Below the pieces are notes generated by a model. That model saw only the letters and a list, made by a program, of their open reading frames with translations. It did no database searches and had not been told where the DNA came from. The position numbers and the translations under genes were made by a program. This document shows positions 6,833 to 14,673 of a DNA stretch of 19,429 bases, in pieces (the first letter of the stretch is position 1; each line of letters opens with the position of its first letter). Where the stretch lies: positions 1-19,429 of the forward strand of contig JAEWBS010000139.1 in assembly GCA_023391005.1 (NCBI GenBank). The letters run 5' to 3'. The DNA is from Bacillota bacterium (GTDB lineage Bacteria > Bacillota > Clostridia > Oscillospirales > Ruminococcaceae).

Positions 6833-7168
6833 ATAGTTTAACAAACAGATTTTTGTTGCACCGGCACAGACAGCAGGGTCGCCGCTGATTCTGAGATAAG
6901 ACAAGGTTTAAAAATCTGCTCGTAAGATGAAGATATTATTTTTTTTATGAGATATCGGTATTAAATATAGTTTGCCTTTTTGGCGCATAATAAAATCGTC
7001 TGAAACGATGCAACGTGTGCCAAATATTGGCGTTTTTTATTACCACATCTGCTTTGCCGCCAAAAGCGGCGGTTTGAGAGCCGGATCGATTGGAAGCAGA
7101 CACAGTCGTTGCCTTGGCGTCAACTTTTTGCCGCTGTTAATCGCACCGTTGCCTGACATGATATAGGG

Positions 7169-7190
7169 GAGAACAAAATGCTTTGTTCTC
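7169..7190 (+). repeat. Perfect hairpin in the spoIVB upstream region
   Basis: GAGAACAAA (7169-7177) pairs exactly with TTTGTTCTC (7182-7190) over the loop ATGC. It lies 13 nt before the spoIVB Shine-Dalgarno (7204-7213). No T-run follows on either strand, so it is not an obvious terminator. It may be a 5' mRNA-stabilising stem or an operator. Confidence 0.45.
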
Positions 7191-7220
7191 AAACAGCACA
7201 GGCAAAGGAGGTGTAACGGT

Positions 7221-8453
7221 GTGATGAAGAGGATTTTCAAGGTGTCGGCGACCATCGTGTCGGTCGTCATGCTCGGGCTGCTGGCGGTTTTGCTTTGTTT
7301 GCAAACGATGTTGCCCGACCGCTATTATGTCGCGCAGGGTGAACGATTTTCGCTCAACGGCGGCTGGCTGGGTATTAAGAGCAGCGGGTGGGTCGATGAT
7401 ATGCCATCCGAGCTAGTCTCCCGCGCGGGTAACGAATATGCCATGCGGTTATCATTGCCGGGTGGAGCGGTCATTAAAACAGTCAGCGTCAAAGTTGTCG
7501 AAAGAGACATGGTGATTCCCGCCGGAACACCGTTCGGTATTAAAATGTTTACCGACGGTGTCATGGTGGTGGGGTTAAGTGACCTTGACCTTTCAGGCAA
7601 GGCCGTTAATCCCGCAAAGAACGCGGGCATTCGCACTGGCGATATCATTCTTTCGATTGACGGAAAGAAAATTTCTTACAACGAGGATGTCGGAAAAATC
7701 GTCGGTGAGAGTAAAGGACGCGAAATGCAGGTGACGCTGCGGCGGGAAGGGACTATCAAAAAGGTATCCCTGACGCCGATTCAGTCGCCCTCTGACGAGA
7801 GCTACCGCGCTGGTATGTGGGTGCGCGACAGCTCGGCCGGTATCGGCACAATGACCTATTACGACCCCCAGGACGGTATTTTTGCAGGCCTCGGACACGC
7901 GATTTGCGACGTGGACACCGGTGCGATCATGCCGCTCTCGAGCGGTGAAGCGGTTGAGGTAACCATCACTGGCGTCAATCGCGGCTCAAGCGGTTTTCCG
8001 GGTGAGCTGCGCGGCGTGTTCGGTAACAGCAAAGTGATAGGCAGCTTAACTAAAAACAACGAAACAGGCATCTACGGCCAATGCAGCATGCCGCCTGTGC
8101 AGCATGAGCCGGTTCCTCTGGCGACAAGAGGCGAGATTCACGCGGGCGCCGCAACCATTTATACGACGGTACAGGGCAAGCAGCCGCAGGCTTATGACAT
8201 TCAGATTGAGCGCATTGCTACCACCGATGCGAACCCCACAAAAAACATGGTGATTCGCGTGACCGATCCCCGCCTGCTCGAGGTGACCGGCGGTATTGTA
8301 CAGGGCATGAGCGGTTCGCCAATCCTTCAGGATGGCAAGCTGGTTGGTGCGGTTACCCATGTGTTTGTTAACGACCCCGCGCGGGGTTATGGCATCTTTG
8401 TTGAAAATATGCGCAATTCCTATAGTGTGACCGGCGAAAAAATGGCTTCTTAA
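7221..8453 (+). CDS. spoIVB: SpoIV B serine peptidase (sporulation sigma-K checkpoint)
   Basis: SpoIVB is secreted from the forespore into the intermembrane space, where it cleaves SpoIVFA and so triggers pro-sigma-K processing in the mother cell. The 410-residue protein has one N-terminal membrane anchor (about 9-30). A PDZ domain at about 105-185 contains NAGIRTGDIILSIDGKKI. The S55 peptidase domain runs to the C terminus. The catalytic set is visible: H226 (GLGHAI), D349 (VTDP) and S364 (GMSGSP). The D-to-S distance is 15, the same as D363/S378 of B. subtilis. AAAGGAGGTG (7204-7213) fits GTG 7221; ATG 7224 is an alternative start. In most Firmicutes spoIVB lies between recN and spo0A. Here DUF421 replaces the upstream neighbour and an oxidoreductase gene separates it from spo0A. 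Confidence 0.96.
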   Translation: MMKRIFKVSATIVSVVMLGLLAVLLCLQTMLPDRYYVAQGERFSLNGGWLGIKSSGWVDDMPSELVSRAGNEYAMRLSLPGGAVIKTVSVKVVERDMVIPAGTPFGIKMFTDGVMVVGLSDLDLSGKAVNPAKNAGIRTGDIILSIDGKKISYNEDVGKIVGESKGREMQVTLRREGTIKKVSLTPIQSPSDESYRAGMWVRDSSAGIGTMTYYDPQDGIFAGLGHAICDVDTGAIMPLSSGEAVEVTITGVNRGSSGFPGELRGVFGNSKVIGSLTKNNETGIYGQCSMPPVQHEPVPLATRGEIHAGAATIYTTVQGKQPQAYDIQIERIATTDANPTKNMVIRVTDPRLLEVTGGIVQGMSGSPILQDGKLVGAVTHVFVNDPARGYGIFVENMRNSYSVTGEKMAS

Positions 8454-8548
8454 AATCATTTGAACGTTATGTCGCATCGCATTGCGGCGCGCATGGTCTT
8501 AAAGCTTTGGGAAGATTATGTGGGCAGCTTGGGACCCGGCGAAATGAA

Positions 8549-8586
8549 CAAGAACGGCCCTCCCGGTTTAGGGAGAGCCGTTCTTG
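8549..8586. terminator. Long hairpin between convergent spoIVB and oxidoreductase genes
   Basis: CAAGAACGGCCCTCCC (8549-8564) pairs with GGGAGAGCCGTTCTTG (8571-8586), a 16-bp stem with one mismatch and a 6-nt loop. It is 28 nt past the stop of the minus-strand gene and 95 nt past spoIVB. T-rich sequence is modest (TTCTTGCTTT on the plus strand), but the position between convergent genes argues for a bidirectional terminator. Confidence 0.65.
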
Positions 8587-8614
8587 CTTTGGATTAAGAA
8601 GTGAATCGAAGTTT

Positions 8615-9787
8615 TTAAAATTCAACAGGTCGGCCTTCCTCGGCAGACAGGTACGCCGCGTAAATAACCTTGGTGGTTTGATAAGCAAGGTTAAAATCAC
8701 TCGACGGCGTTTTATCATAATAGACCGTTTCGGCAAAATCCTGAAGCTCGCCCATGTAGCCGCGGATGATCTCGTCAGAAACAAAGACCTTATTCCAACC
8801 CAGCTTGGCAGGCAGCATCTCAGAAATCTCCACATTCTCCATACCTTCTTCGTCAAGGAAGTAGGTGTTGAGCAGATCGGTCGGGGTGATGTTGCAGGTC
8901 ATGGCGTTGTCGTTGCAGTATATCTCAATATAATTCTTGGTTCCGCCCAGCACGGTGTCCGAGGCAAGCACAACCGCCTTGGTGCCGTCCGAGAAAGTGA
9001 CGGTCACGTTTGCAAAATCCTCAACGTCCTGCGGTCTTGCGCTGATGTGGCGGTGTTCATGCTCGTTTAAGCAGGTGGTGGCACGGCCGGTATCGGCCAG
9101 CACGCTTTTAATCGTGATAACCTCACCGCGCGCGTTAGCTTCCTGTTGCTTGAGCCAGAGCATGCCGGCCAGCGGATGGCAGCCAACGCGGATCAAAGAA
9201 CCGCCGCCGGTATATTTCCACTCGCCCGCGACAGGGGAGCTTGAGCCCTTAAGGCTCTCTTCGCCCTTTAAAAACAGAATTTTGCTCTTGCGCTTGGCGA
9301 TAATATCGGCAGCGCGGCGCACCGGCGTGCTATAGACAAAATTCTCAGCGTACAAAAACTTGGCGTCGCTTTTTTCGACTACGGCGCGTAGCTCGTCAAT
9401 GGCTCTGAGCACCTCAGCGTACATTTTGCTCTTGGGCACCTTTTCACCGATCGGCTCAGCGTCGCCCGGCATACCGAAATAGCCGGTCAGCGGCTTTTCG
9501 CAAATGACGTTTTTGCCTGCGGCCAACGCCTTGGCGACCATGTCGGGATGCAAAAACGGCGGCGTCACAATATCGACGAGGTTAATTTCGGGGTCCTGAA
9601 GCAGAGCGTCAAAATCTGCGATGGCCTGTTCAAAGCCATAGCGCTCCTTGACGGCGTTCGCTTTTTCGAGATTGGTGTCGACGATGGTCTTAAGCCGCAG
9701 CGGCACACCGGAGACCTTTTCATAGCCATTTCCATGGAGATAGGCGGCGTAACCGGCGCCTACGAGACCGACGCAAACTTCTTTCAT
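8615..9787 (-). CDS. Gfo/Idh/MocA family oxidoreductase
   Basis: This is a 390-residue NAD(P)-dependent dehydrogenase of the Gfo/Idh/MocA family, which acts on sugars, inositols and related compounds. The Rossmann fold begins GLVGAGYAAYLHGNGY (residues 7-22). The nucleotide-binding region ends with the conserved CEKPL (about 97-101, Lys of EKP catalytic). The C-terminal beta-sheet domain carries GGGSLIRVGCHPLAGM, in which GCHP matches the conserved G-x-H-D/P motif. I start at ATG 9787, where CGGAGGAGA (9802-9794) gives ideal spacing. An in-frame ATG at 9820 lacks such a site. The gene is on the opposite strand to its neighbours and separates spoIVB from spo0A, so it is probably a local insertion. 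Its substrate is unknown. Confidence 0.88.
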   Translation of the reverse strand: MKEVCVGLVGAGYAAYLHGNGYEKVSGVPLRLKTIVDTNLEKANAVKERYGFEQAIADFDALLQDPEINLVDIVTPPFLHPDMVAKALAAGKNVICEKPLTGYFGMPGDAEPIGEKVPKSKMYAEVLRAIDELRAVVEKSDAKFLYAENFVYSTPVRRAADIIAKRKSKILFLKGEESLKGSSSPVAGEWKYTGGGSLIRVGCHPLAGMLWLKQQEANARGEVITIKSVLADTGRATTCLNEHEHRHISARPQDVEDFANVTVTFSDGTKAVVLASDTVLGGTKNYIEIYCNDNAMTCNITPTDLLNTYFLDEEGMENVEISEMLPAKLGWNKVFVSDEIIRGYMGELQDFAETVYYDKTPSSDFNLAYQTTKVIYAAYLSAEEGRPVEF

Positions 9788-10227
9788 GTTAAATCTCCTC
9801 CGAATTTTAATCTTACACAAGACTTGCCAACAGCAGGACCTATGTCATAGTTATTATCCACCAAAACACCGTCGGAGGGCAATTCAAGTTTTCGATCGGA
9901 TGTTTGAATTTTCCGATCATAGGTGCGGAGATACCGCACAGTTCACATCAGACCCCGTTAAAACAACAGCAGTCAACAAATAAAATCATAACATGAATTT
10001 CCCGCAAAAGAAACGAACTATTTTTTACTTTATACATATAACTTAACAAAAGTCACAGTATTGCACGTAAAATCAACCATATATCGTTGTTTGTTGGCTT
10101 CCCTCCCGAATCTATTTTGTTATATAATGTTATTAAATTGAACTTGTACCTACGATATTATGGACAAAAGCAAAAAAAGCGATGCAAATCTCCAATCTAA
10201 AACGAATCGACTCGGGGGATACGGCAT

Positions 10228-10254
10228 TCTGGAATAAATGGAAAATAATAGAAT
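10228..10254 (+). promoter_or_regulatory. Candidate sigma-H promoter of spo0A
   Basis: GGAATA (10231-10236) fits the GGAWWW part of the sigma-H -35. ATAGAAT (10248-10254) fits RNNGAAT, with 11 nt between the two elements, which is the usual spacing. The A just before GGA in the consensus is T here. In B. subtilis the sporulation promoter of spo0A is sigma-H dependent, so a match at this place is expected biologically. Confidence 0.45.
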
Positions 10255-10272
10255 TTATTTGCGCGAAAAGGG

Positions 10273-10301
10273 TTGCAATCAATGACAAAATATGGTAATC
10301 T
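10273..10301 (+). promoter_or_regulatory. Candidate sigma-A promoter of spo0A
   Basis: TTGCAA (10273-10278), a 17-nt spacer and TAATCT (10296-10301) form the pair. TGG directly precedes the -10, giving an extended TGn element. The predicted start near 10308 leaves a leader of about 42 nt before ATG 10351. Confidence 0.5.
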
Positions 10302-10350
10302 ATGGAAGTCAAGCAGCGCAACCAACATTATAACAGGAGGTAAGTAACCC

Positions 10351-11130
10351 ATGGCAGAGAAAATGAAGGTACTCATCGCGGACGATAATAAGGAATTTTG
10401 CGCGCAGGCCGCAGCACTTCTGCACACTTATGGCTACGAGACTGTTTTTGTGGCGAAGGATGGGATTAAGGTGACGCAGGCAATTCTCGATCAGCGCCCC
10501 AATGTCGTATTGATCGACGTGTTTATGCCGCGTCTGGATGCCATTGGCGTCATGAAAGCTGTGCGGGAGGACGAGCAGGCCTATAAGCCGCTATTTATGA
10601 TGATGTCCACCTTTGACAACGGTATTCTCGAGAGAGAATTGCTGGCTGCCGGCGCCGCGTACTATTTTTTACGCCCATTCGACGTTAATATGATGGTGGA
10701 GCGCGTTGTACAGCTTTCGGGTTCCAAAAGGCCGGACAACGTCTCGCGCATCACCGACGCCAAGCGTTCTCCAAGCTTGGAAGTCACCGTCACCGATATC
10801 ATCCACCAGATCGGCGTGCCCGCACACATCAAGGGCTACCATTATCTGCGTGAGGCGATCATGATGGCGGTCAACGATCCCGAGATTATTAATTCGGTCA
10901 CAAAACAGCTTTATCCCGCGGTAGCAAAGCGGTTTTCGACCACCTCCTCCCGCGTGGAACGCGCCATCCGCCACGCCATAGAAGTGGCTTGGGACCGTGG
11001 TGATGTCGATATTCTTACCTCCTACTTCGGCTACACCATCCATAACACTAAGGGCAAGCCGACCAACAGCGAATTTATCGCGATGATCAGCGATAAGCTG
11101 CGCCTGAAGCTCCGGCAGGAAGCGCGGTAA
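10351..11130 (+). CDS. spo0A: Sporulation transcription factor Spo0A
   Basis: Spo0A is the response regulator that commits cells to sporulation. The 259-residue protein has a receiver domain (1-122) with acidic pocket D11/D12 and phospho-acceptor D56 (LIDVFMP), followed by a variable linker. The highly conserved DNA-binding domain (about 143-259) includes VTDIIHQIGVPAHIKGY (146-162), the recognition-helix region SRVERAIRHAI (200-210) and GKPTNSEFIAMISDKLRL. ATG 10351 has AGGAGGT at 10335-10341. The receiver is more divergent than the output domain. The normally invariant KPF Lys is Arg (R108, YYFLRPF), and the switch-residue region reads MMSTFD instead of an LTAF-type sequence. Two candidate promoters lie upstream, and a strong terminator follows. 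The identity is certain from the C-terminal domain. Confidence 0.97.
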   Translation: MAEKMKVLIADDNKEFCAQAAALLHTYGYETVFVAKDGIKVTQAILDQRPNVVLIDVFMPRLDAIGVMKAVREDEQAYKPLFMMMSTFDNGILERELLAAGAAYYFLRPFDVNMMVERVVQLSGSKRPDNVSRITDAKRSPSLEVTVTDIIHQIGVPAHIKGYHYLREAIMMAVNDPEIINSVTKQLYPAVAKRFSTTSSRVERAIRHAIEVAWDRGDVDILTSYFGYTIHNTKGKPTNSEFIAMISDKLRLKLRQEAR

Positions 11131-11164
11131 CACCGCTTGTCCTAGAGATTGATTGTACATGAAG

Positions 11165-11203
11165 GCTCCGCCATCCTCACCGAGGGATGGCGGAGCTCTT
11201 TGA
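11165..11203 (+). terminator. Intrinsic terminator of spo0A
   Basis: GCTCCGCCATCC (11165-11176) pairs perfectly with GGATGGCGGAGC (11185-11196) over an 8-nt loop, followed by TCTTTGATTT. It lies 34 nt past the spo0A stop. Confidence 0.88.
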
Positions 11204-11376
11204 TTTGTGGTAAGATATTGATGCGTACGGTTCGCCCCGGAACGAGACTTGCCGCCGTTAACACGCTATTTTACTTTAATTTTAATGAACTATGCTGTCG
11301 GCGAGGATTATACCCTTGGCTGATGCTCTAATTATAATAATCAAGGAATAAACCGATACAAAAATGGGGGGATGGC

Positions 11377-14300
11377 ATGCTGCATATCATCGCAGGCGTG
11401 GCCCAAAGCGGCAAAACAACGCTAATTAAAAAACAGCTTCAGGCGGTCGTCGAATCGGGCGGGCATGCGGTGCTCATTGTGCCCGAGCAGGCTTCCTTTA
11501 ATAACGAACGCGCCTTGCAGACGCTTTTAGGGCGGCAATCGGCAGGGGCCGAGGTGCTGAGCTTCTCACGCTTAGCTGAGCGGCTGTTGAGACAGCTGGG
11601 CGGACGCGACCGCCAGCCGGTGACCAGCGCCGCACAGGTTTTTTTCATGAGCGTCGCGCTCGATGAACTGTCCGACCTGCTTGCCGTCTATGGCCGCCAC
11701 TACCGCAGCCGAGGCTTTATTGAACAGACGCTTTCGGTGGTGGAGGAATGCAAAAATGCCGGCCTGTCGCCCGAGCGGCTGGCCGCCTTTGCGCAGGCTA
11801 TGCCCGAGGGTTCGCTGCGCGACAAGGTGCAGGAGCTGTCGCTGATCTTTGACGGCTACGAGGCTATTTTACACCGCGGCAGCCTGTCGCCGCAGGATGT
11901 GCTGGCGTTGGCCGCCGACCGGTTGGACGGCAGCGAGATTCTAAAGGACGCCGACATCTTCATCGACGATTTCAGCGGCTTCACCGCCCCTGAGCTTTCG
12001 CTTATTTCGGCGCTGATGGCGCAGGCACGGCAGGTGACCGTCGCGCTGTGCTGCGACGCGCCCAAAACGACCCAGCCTGCCTTCGTGCTGGCCGCCGATA
12101 CGGCGCGGCGGCTTACCGCTTTGGCGCAGGCAAGGGGGATTCAAACGGTGCAGACCGTTTTGCCCGAGCCAACTTGGCGCCCGCCCGCGCTTTTGGCGCT
12201 CGAGCGCGCCACCCGAGCCGAGACGCTGCCGGTACAGGACGGCACAGACGGCACGGTGGTCAAGGCGCTCTTTTGCGCTAACCCCTACGACGAGCTGGAA
12301 ACCGCCGCCGCCGAGATCGCGCGGCTGGTGCAGGAGCGGGGCTACCGTTACCGCGACATCGCGGTGATCGCCCGCGACATGGGGCGGTATCAGACGGCGT
12401 TGCCGTCGGTCTTTGCCCGCTTTGATCTCCCGTTTTTTTGGGATATGCGCCACGACGCGCGCTGCTCAGCGTTGACGCAGGGCGTGCTGGCAGCGGTGCT
12501 GATCGCCTGTGGCATGCGTGAGGGTGACTGGCTCGACGTCGCGCGCGCACCGCTCTTGGGACTTGCCCCTGAACTGGTCGGCGCGCTCGAAAATTACAGC
12601 TTTATCTGGTCGCTGCGCCGCTCGGAGTGGGAGCGGCCCTTCTATAAAAACCCCGACGGCATGGTCGAGGGGTTTAGCCCTCGTGCCGCCAGAGCACTGC
12701 AAATGCTCGAAGAGGCCCGCAGCCGTATCACCGCGCCGGCACAGGCGCTGCGGCAGGCGTTTGAAAGCGGACAGGGTGGCCGGATCGCGCGGGGTTTGTG
12801 GCAATTTTTGCAGCAGACCGATGCCGCCAAGCACATGGCCGACTTCGCCGAGGCGATGCCGCCTGACGAGAAAAGCCTATTTTTAGAGGAGCAGGCGCTG
12901 CTCTGGCAGCAGCTTGTCGACATGCTCGAATTGTTTGACGCCATCCCTGAGGAAATAACCGTCACCAAAGAGCGCGTCGCCGAGTTGATCGAGCTGTCGT
13001 TCGGCGGGTTTGAGGTGGCAACAGTGCCGCGCACGCTCGATGAAATTGCCGTCGGCACCGCCGATCGAATTCGGTGTGAGAATGTTCGCGCCGTATTTCT
13101 GCTCGGCGCGATTGAGGGGGTGTTCCCTTCCGCCGCGATGCCGGGCGGCCTACTGTCTGAAAACGAGCGGCGTCAGCTTGTCGAAGGGGGGTTAGATCTG
13201 CTCACCGAGGGGGACCGTTCTCAGGCCACCGAGCGGATGTTCTGCTACCGCGCCATTACCGCGCCCGCCGAACGGCTTATTGTCTGCTGCCCGCGCACCG
13301 ACGCGGCGGGGAGCACGCTGCTGCCCTCCGCCATTTTTCTGCGTGCCGCGGCACTGACCGCCGAACAAGAACGCCCCGCGCTCTGGCGCGTCTGGACGGT
13401 ATCGGGGCTTGAAAAGGCCATCGCCGAGCACCGAGAAACGCCCGACATCCGACTGTCCGCACTCGTCGCGCTGGGTGAAAAAACGCTGGACAAGCAACGT
13501 ATGGCACGGTTGCTGCGCGCGGGAGAAAAGCGAATACATACCCTGTCTGACCCCGCTGTTACGGCGGGGCTATTTGGCAGGCGCTTAAAGCTTTCACCCT
13601 CGCGTTTAGAGCAATATTACCGCTGCCCGTTTACATATTTTATGCAAAAGGGGCTGGGGGCCCGAAAACGCCAGAAAGCCGAACTGTCGCCGATTCAGGC
13701 GGGTGTGCTAATTCACCGCGTGCTGCAGCGTTTGCTGTCGCAGCACGGCGGCAAGGGGCTGTCAACGGTGCCGCCCGAACAGCTGCGCCGGCAGATTGCC
13801 GACGAGACGGCGCGTTATCTCAATGAGTGCGCGGGCGATTCGGCGGGGCTGCCCGCACGGCTGCTGCGCAACTTCGAGCGGTTGGGGGAGTGGCTTTTCG
13901 ACATGGTGCGCCATCTGGCTGAGGAGCTTTTGCAAAGCGAATTTGAGCCGGTCGCCTTTGAGCTTTCAATAGGTGAGGGCAAGGCGGTTTTGCCGCCGGT
14001 CTTTAAGCTCGGCGACGGTATCGAAATTCTCATTGAGGGAACGGCCGATCGCGTTGATACGGCGATTATCAATGGCCAAAAATATCTGCGCGTGCTCGAT
14101 TATAAATCCGGACAAAAGCGCTTTTTGCTTGACGAGGTCTATTACGGGCTGAATTTGCAAATGCTCATCTATCTGTTTTCAATCTGCCAAAACGGCGCGG
14201 ATGCCTTGCAGGGGGCGTCCCCGGCAGGGGCGCTTTATGTCCCGGCGCAGGGGGGATATCTCTCGGGCGCGCGCCACACCGACCCGTATCAACTTGAAAA

Positions 14301-14673
14301 GCAGCGGCATAAGCAGTACGCGATGAACGGGCTGTTGCTGTCCGACGAGGATGTGCTGCGCGGTATGGAACGTAATCTCAACGGAGATTACATTCCCTAT
14401 GCCGAAGGCGGGAAAAAGACCGACGCGCTCTATACGATGCAGGAGCTAGCCCGCCTCTGGCGGCTGGTCGGGGAAAAGATTGAGGGTATGGCTCGCCAAT
14501 TGTATTCGGGCGATATTGCCGCGCTGCCCTGCTGCCGCGACAACGATTCCCCCTGCGATTTCTGCGATTACCGCACGGCCTGCGGCTTTGAGCCGGGTGA
14601 CCCGGTGCGGGAACTCCTAAAGCTCGACCGTGCCGACATTTTAAAAGAGGGGGGAAGCGCCGATGGCGAATAG
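11377..14673 (+). CDS. addB: ATP-dependent helicase/deoxyribonuclease subunit AddB
   Basis: AddB is one half of the AddAB helicase-nuclease that resects double-strand breaks for RecA, the Firmicute counterpart of RecBCD. The 1098-residue protein has an N-terminal Walker A, GVAQSGKT (7-14), followed by the VPEQASFNNERAL segment. The C-terminal RecB-type nuclease contains GTADRVD (D891, D894) and LDYKSG (D908, K910). The iron-sulfur cluster cysteines are complete: C750 (YYRCPF), C1060, C1063 and C1069, with the C-x2-C-x5-C spacing of B. subtilis AddB. ATG 11377 follows GGGGGGA (11366-11372). A perfect TATAAT at 11333-11338 may be its -10, but the best -35 spacing is poor. The gene overlaps addA by 11 nt. 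Confidence 0.96.
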   Translation: MLHIIAGVAQSGKTTLIKKQLQAVVESGGHAVLIVPEQASFNNERALQTLLGRQSAGAEVLSFSRLAERLLRQLGGRDRQPVTSAAQVFFMSVALDELSDLLAVYGRHYRSRGFIEQTLSVVEECKNAGLSPERLAAFAQAMPEGSLRDKVQELSLIFDGYEAILHRGSLSPQDVLALAADRLDGSEILKDADIFIDDFSGFTAPELSLISALMAQARQVTVALCCDAPKTTQPAFVLAADTARRLTALAQARGIQTVQTVLPEPTWRPPALLALERATRAETLPVQDGTDGTVVKALFCANPYDELETAAAEIARLVQERGYRYRDIAVIARDMGRYQTALPSVFARFDLPFFWDMRHDARCSALTQGVLAAVLIACGMREGDWLDVARAPLLGLAPELVGALENYSFIWSLRRSEWERPFYKNPDGMVEGFSPRAARALQMLEEARSRITAPAQALRQAFESGQGGRIARGLWQFLQQTDAAKHMADFAEAMPPDEKSLFLEEQALLWQQLVDMLELFDAIPEEITVTKERVAELIELSFGGFEVATVPRTLDEIAVGTADRIRCENVRAVFLLGAIEGVFPSAAMPGGLLSENERRQLVEGGLDLLTEGDRSQATERMFCYRAITAPAERLIVCCPRTDAAGSTLLPSAIFLRAAALTAEQERPALWRVWTVSGLEKAIAEHRETPDIRLSALVALGEKTLDKQRMARLLRAGEKRIHTLSDPAVTAGLFGRRLKLSPSRLEQYYRCPFTYFMQKGLGARKRQKAELSPIQAGVLIHRVLQRLLSQHGGKGLSTVPPEQLRRQIADETARYLNECAGDSAGLPARLLRNFERLGEWLFDMVRHLAEELLQSEFEPVAFELSIGEGKAVLPPVFKLGDGIEILIEGTADRVDTAIINGQKYLRVLDYKSGQKRFLLDEVYYGLNLQMLIYLFSICQNGADALQGASPAGALYVPAQGGYLSGARHTDPYQLEKQRHKQYAMNGLLLSDEDVLRGMERNLNGDYIPYAEGGKKTDALYTMQELARLWRLVGEKIEGMARQLYSGDIAALPCCRDNDSPCDFCDYRTACGFEPGDPVRELLKLDRADILKEGGSADGE

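Larger units (their letters stand above)
6777..7220. other. Divergent non-coding region between DUF421 and spoIVB
   Basis: These 444 bases hold no convincing gene. Apart from the minus-strand promoter at 6804-6832, I see three features. CAGATTTTT (6846-6854) and AAAAATCTG (6910-6918) are a perfect 9-bp inverted repeat enclosing a smaller CAGC/GCTG hairpin. A run of eight Ts lies near 6939-6946. A perfect 9-bp hairpin sits at 7169-7190. CATGATA (7157-7163) fits the sigma-F/sigma-G -10 pattern CATnnTA, but no good -35 is found 17-18 nt before it. spoIVB is forespore-expressed in Bacillus, so that reading is plausible but weak. Confidence 0.4.
9788..10350. other. AT-rich regulatory region between oxidoreductase and spo0A
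   Basis: These 563 bases are the most AT-rich in the window and hold no convincing gene. Two inverted repeats are interleaved: AATTCAA (9881-9887) with TTGAATT (9904-9910), and GATCGGA (9894-9900) with TCCGATC (9912-9918). An isolated perfect TATAAT (10123-10128) lacks a -35 at normal spacing. Sigma-H-like and sigma-A-like promoters are annotated separately. Possible but poor Spo0A-box matches (TTTGTC core, minus strand) occur at 10281-10289 and near 10161-10168. Neither matches the full 0A consensus. Confidence 0.45.

Noticed and set aside
6972..7166. 64-codon frame upstream of spoIVB
   Set aside because: No ribosome binding site, no motif, and it lies within an AT-rich regulatory region.
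8507..9070. 187-codon plus-strand frame opposite the oxidoreductase
   Set aside because: It is antisense to a convincing Gfo/Idh gene and runs through the terminator hairpin; composition is atypical.
9788..9820. Upstream start at 9820 for the oxidoreductase
   Set aside because: The ideal Shine-Dalgarno at 9794-9802 lies inside this extension, and the family begins with the Rossmann strand directly after the ATG at 9787.
10281..10289. Spo0A box in the spo0A promoter
   Set aside because: Only the TTTGTC core matches on the minus strand and the remainder differs from the TTTGTCRAA consensus, so I did not annotate it.
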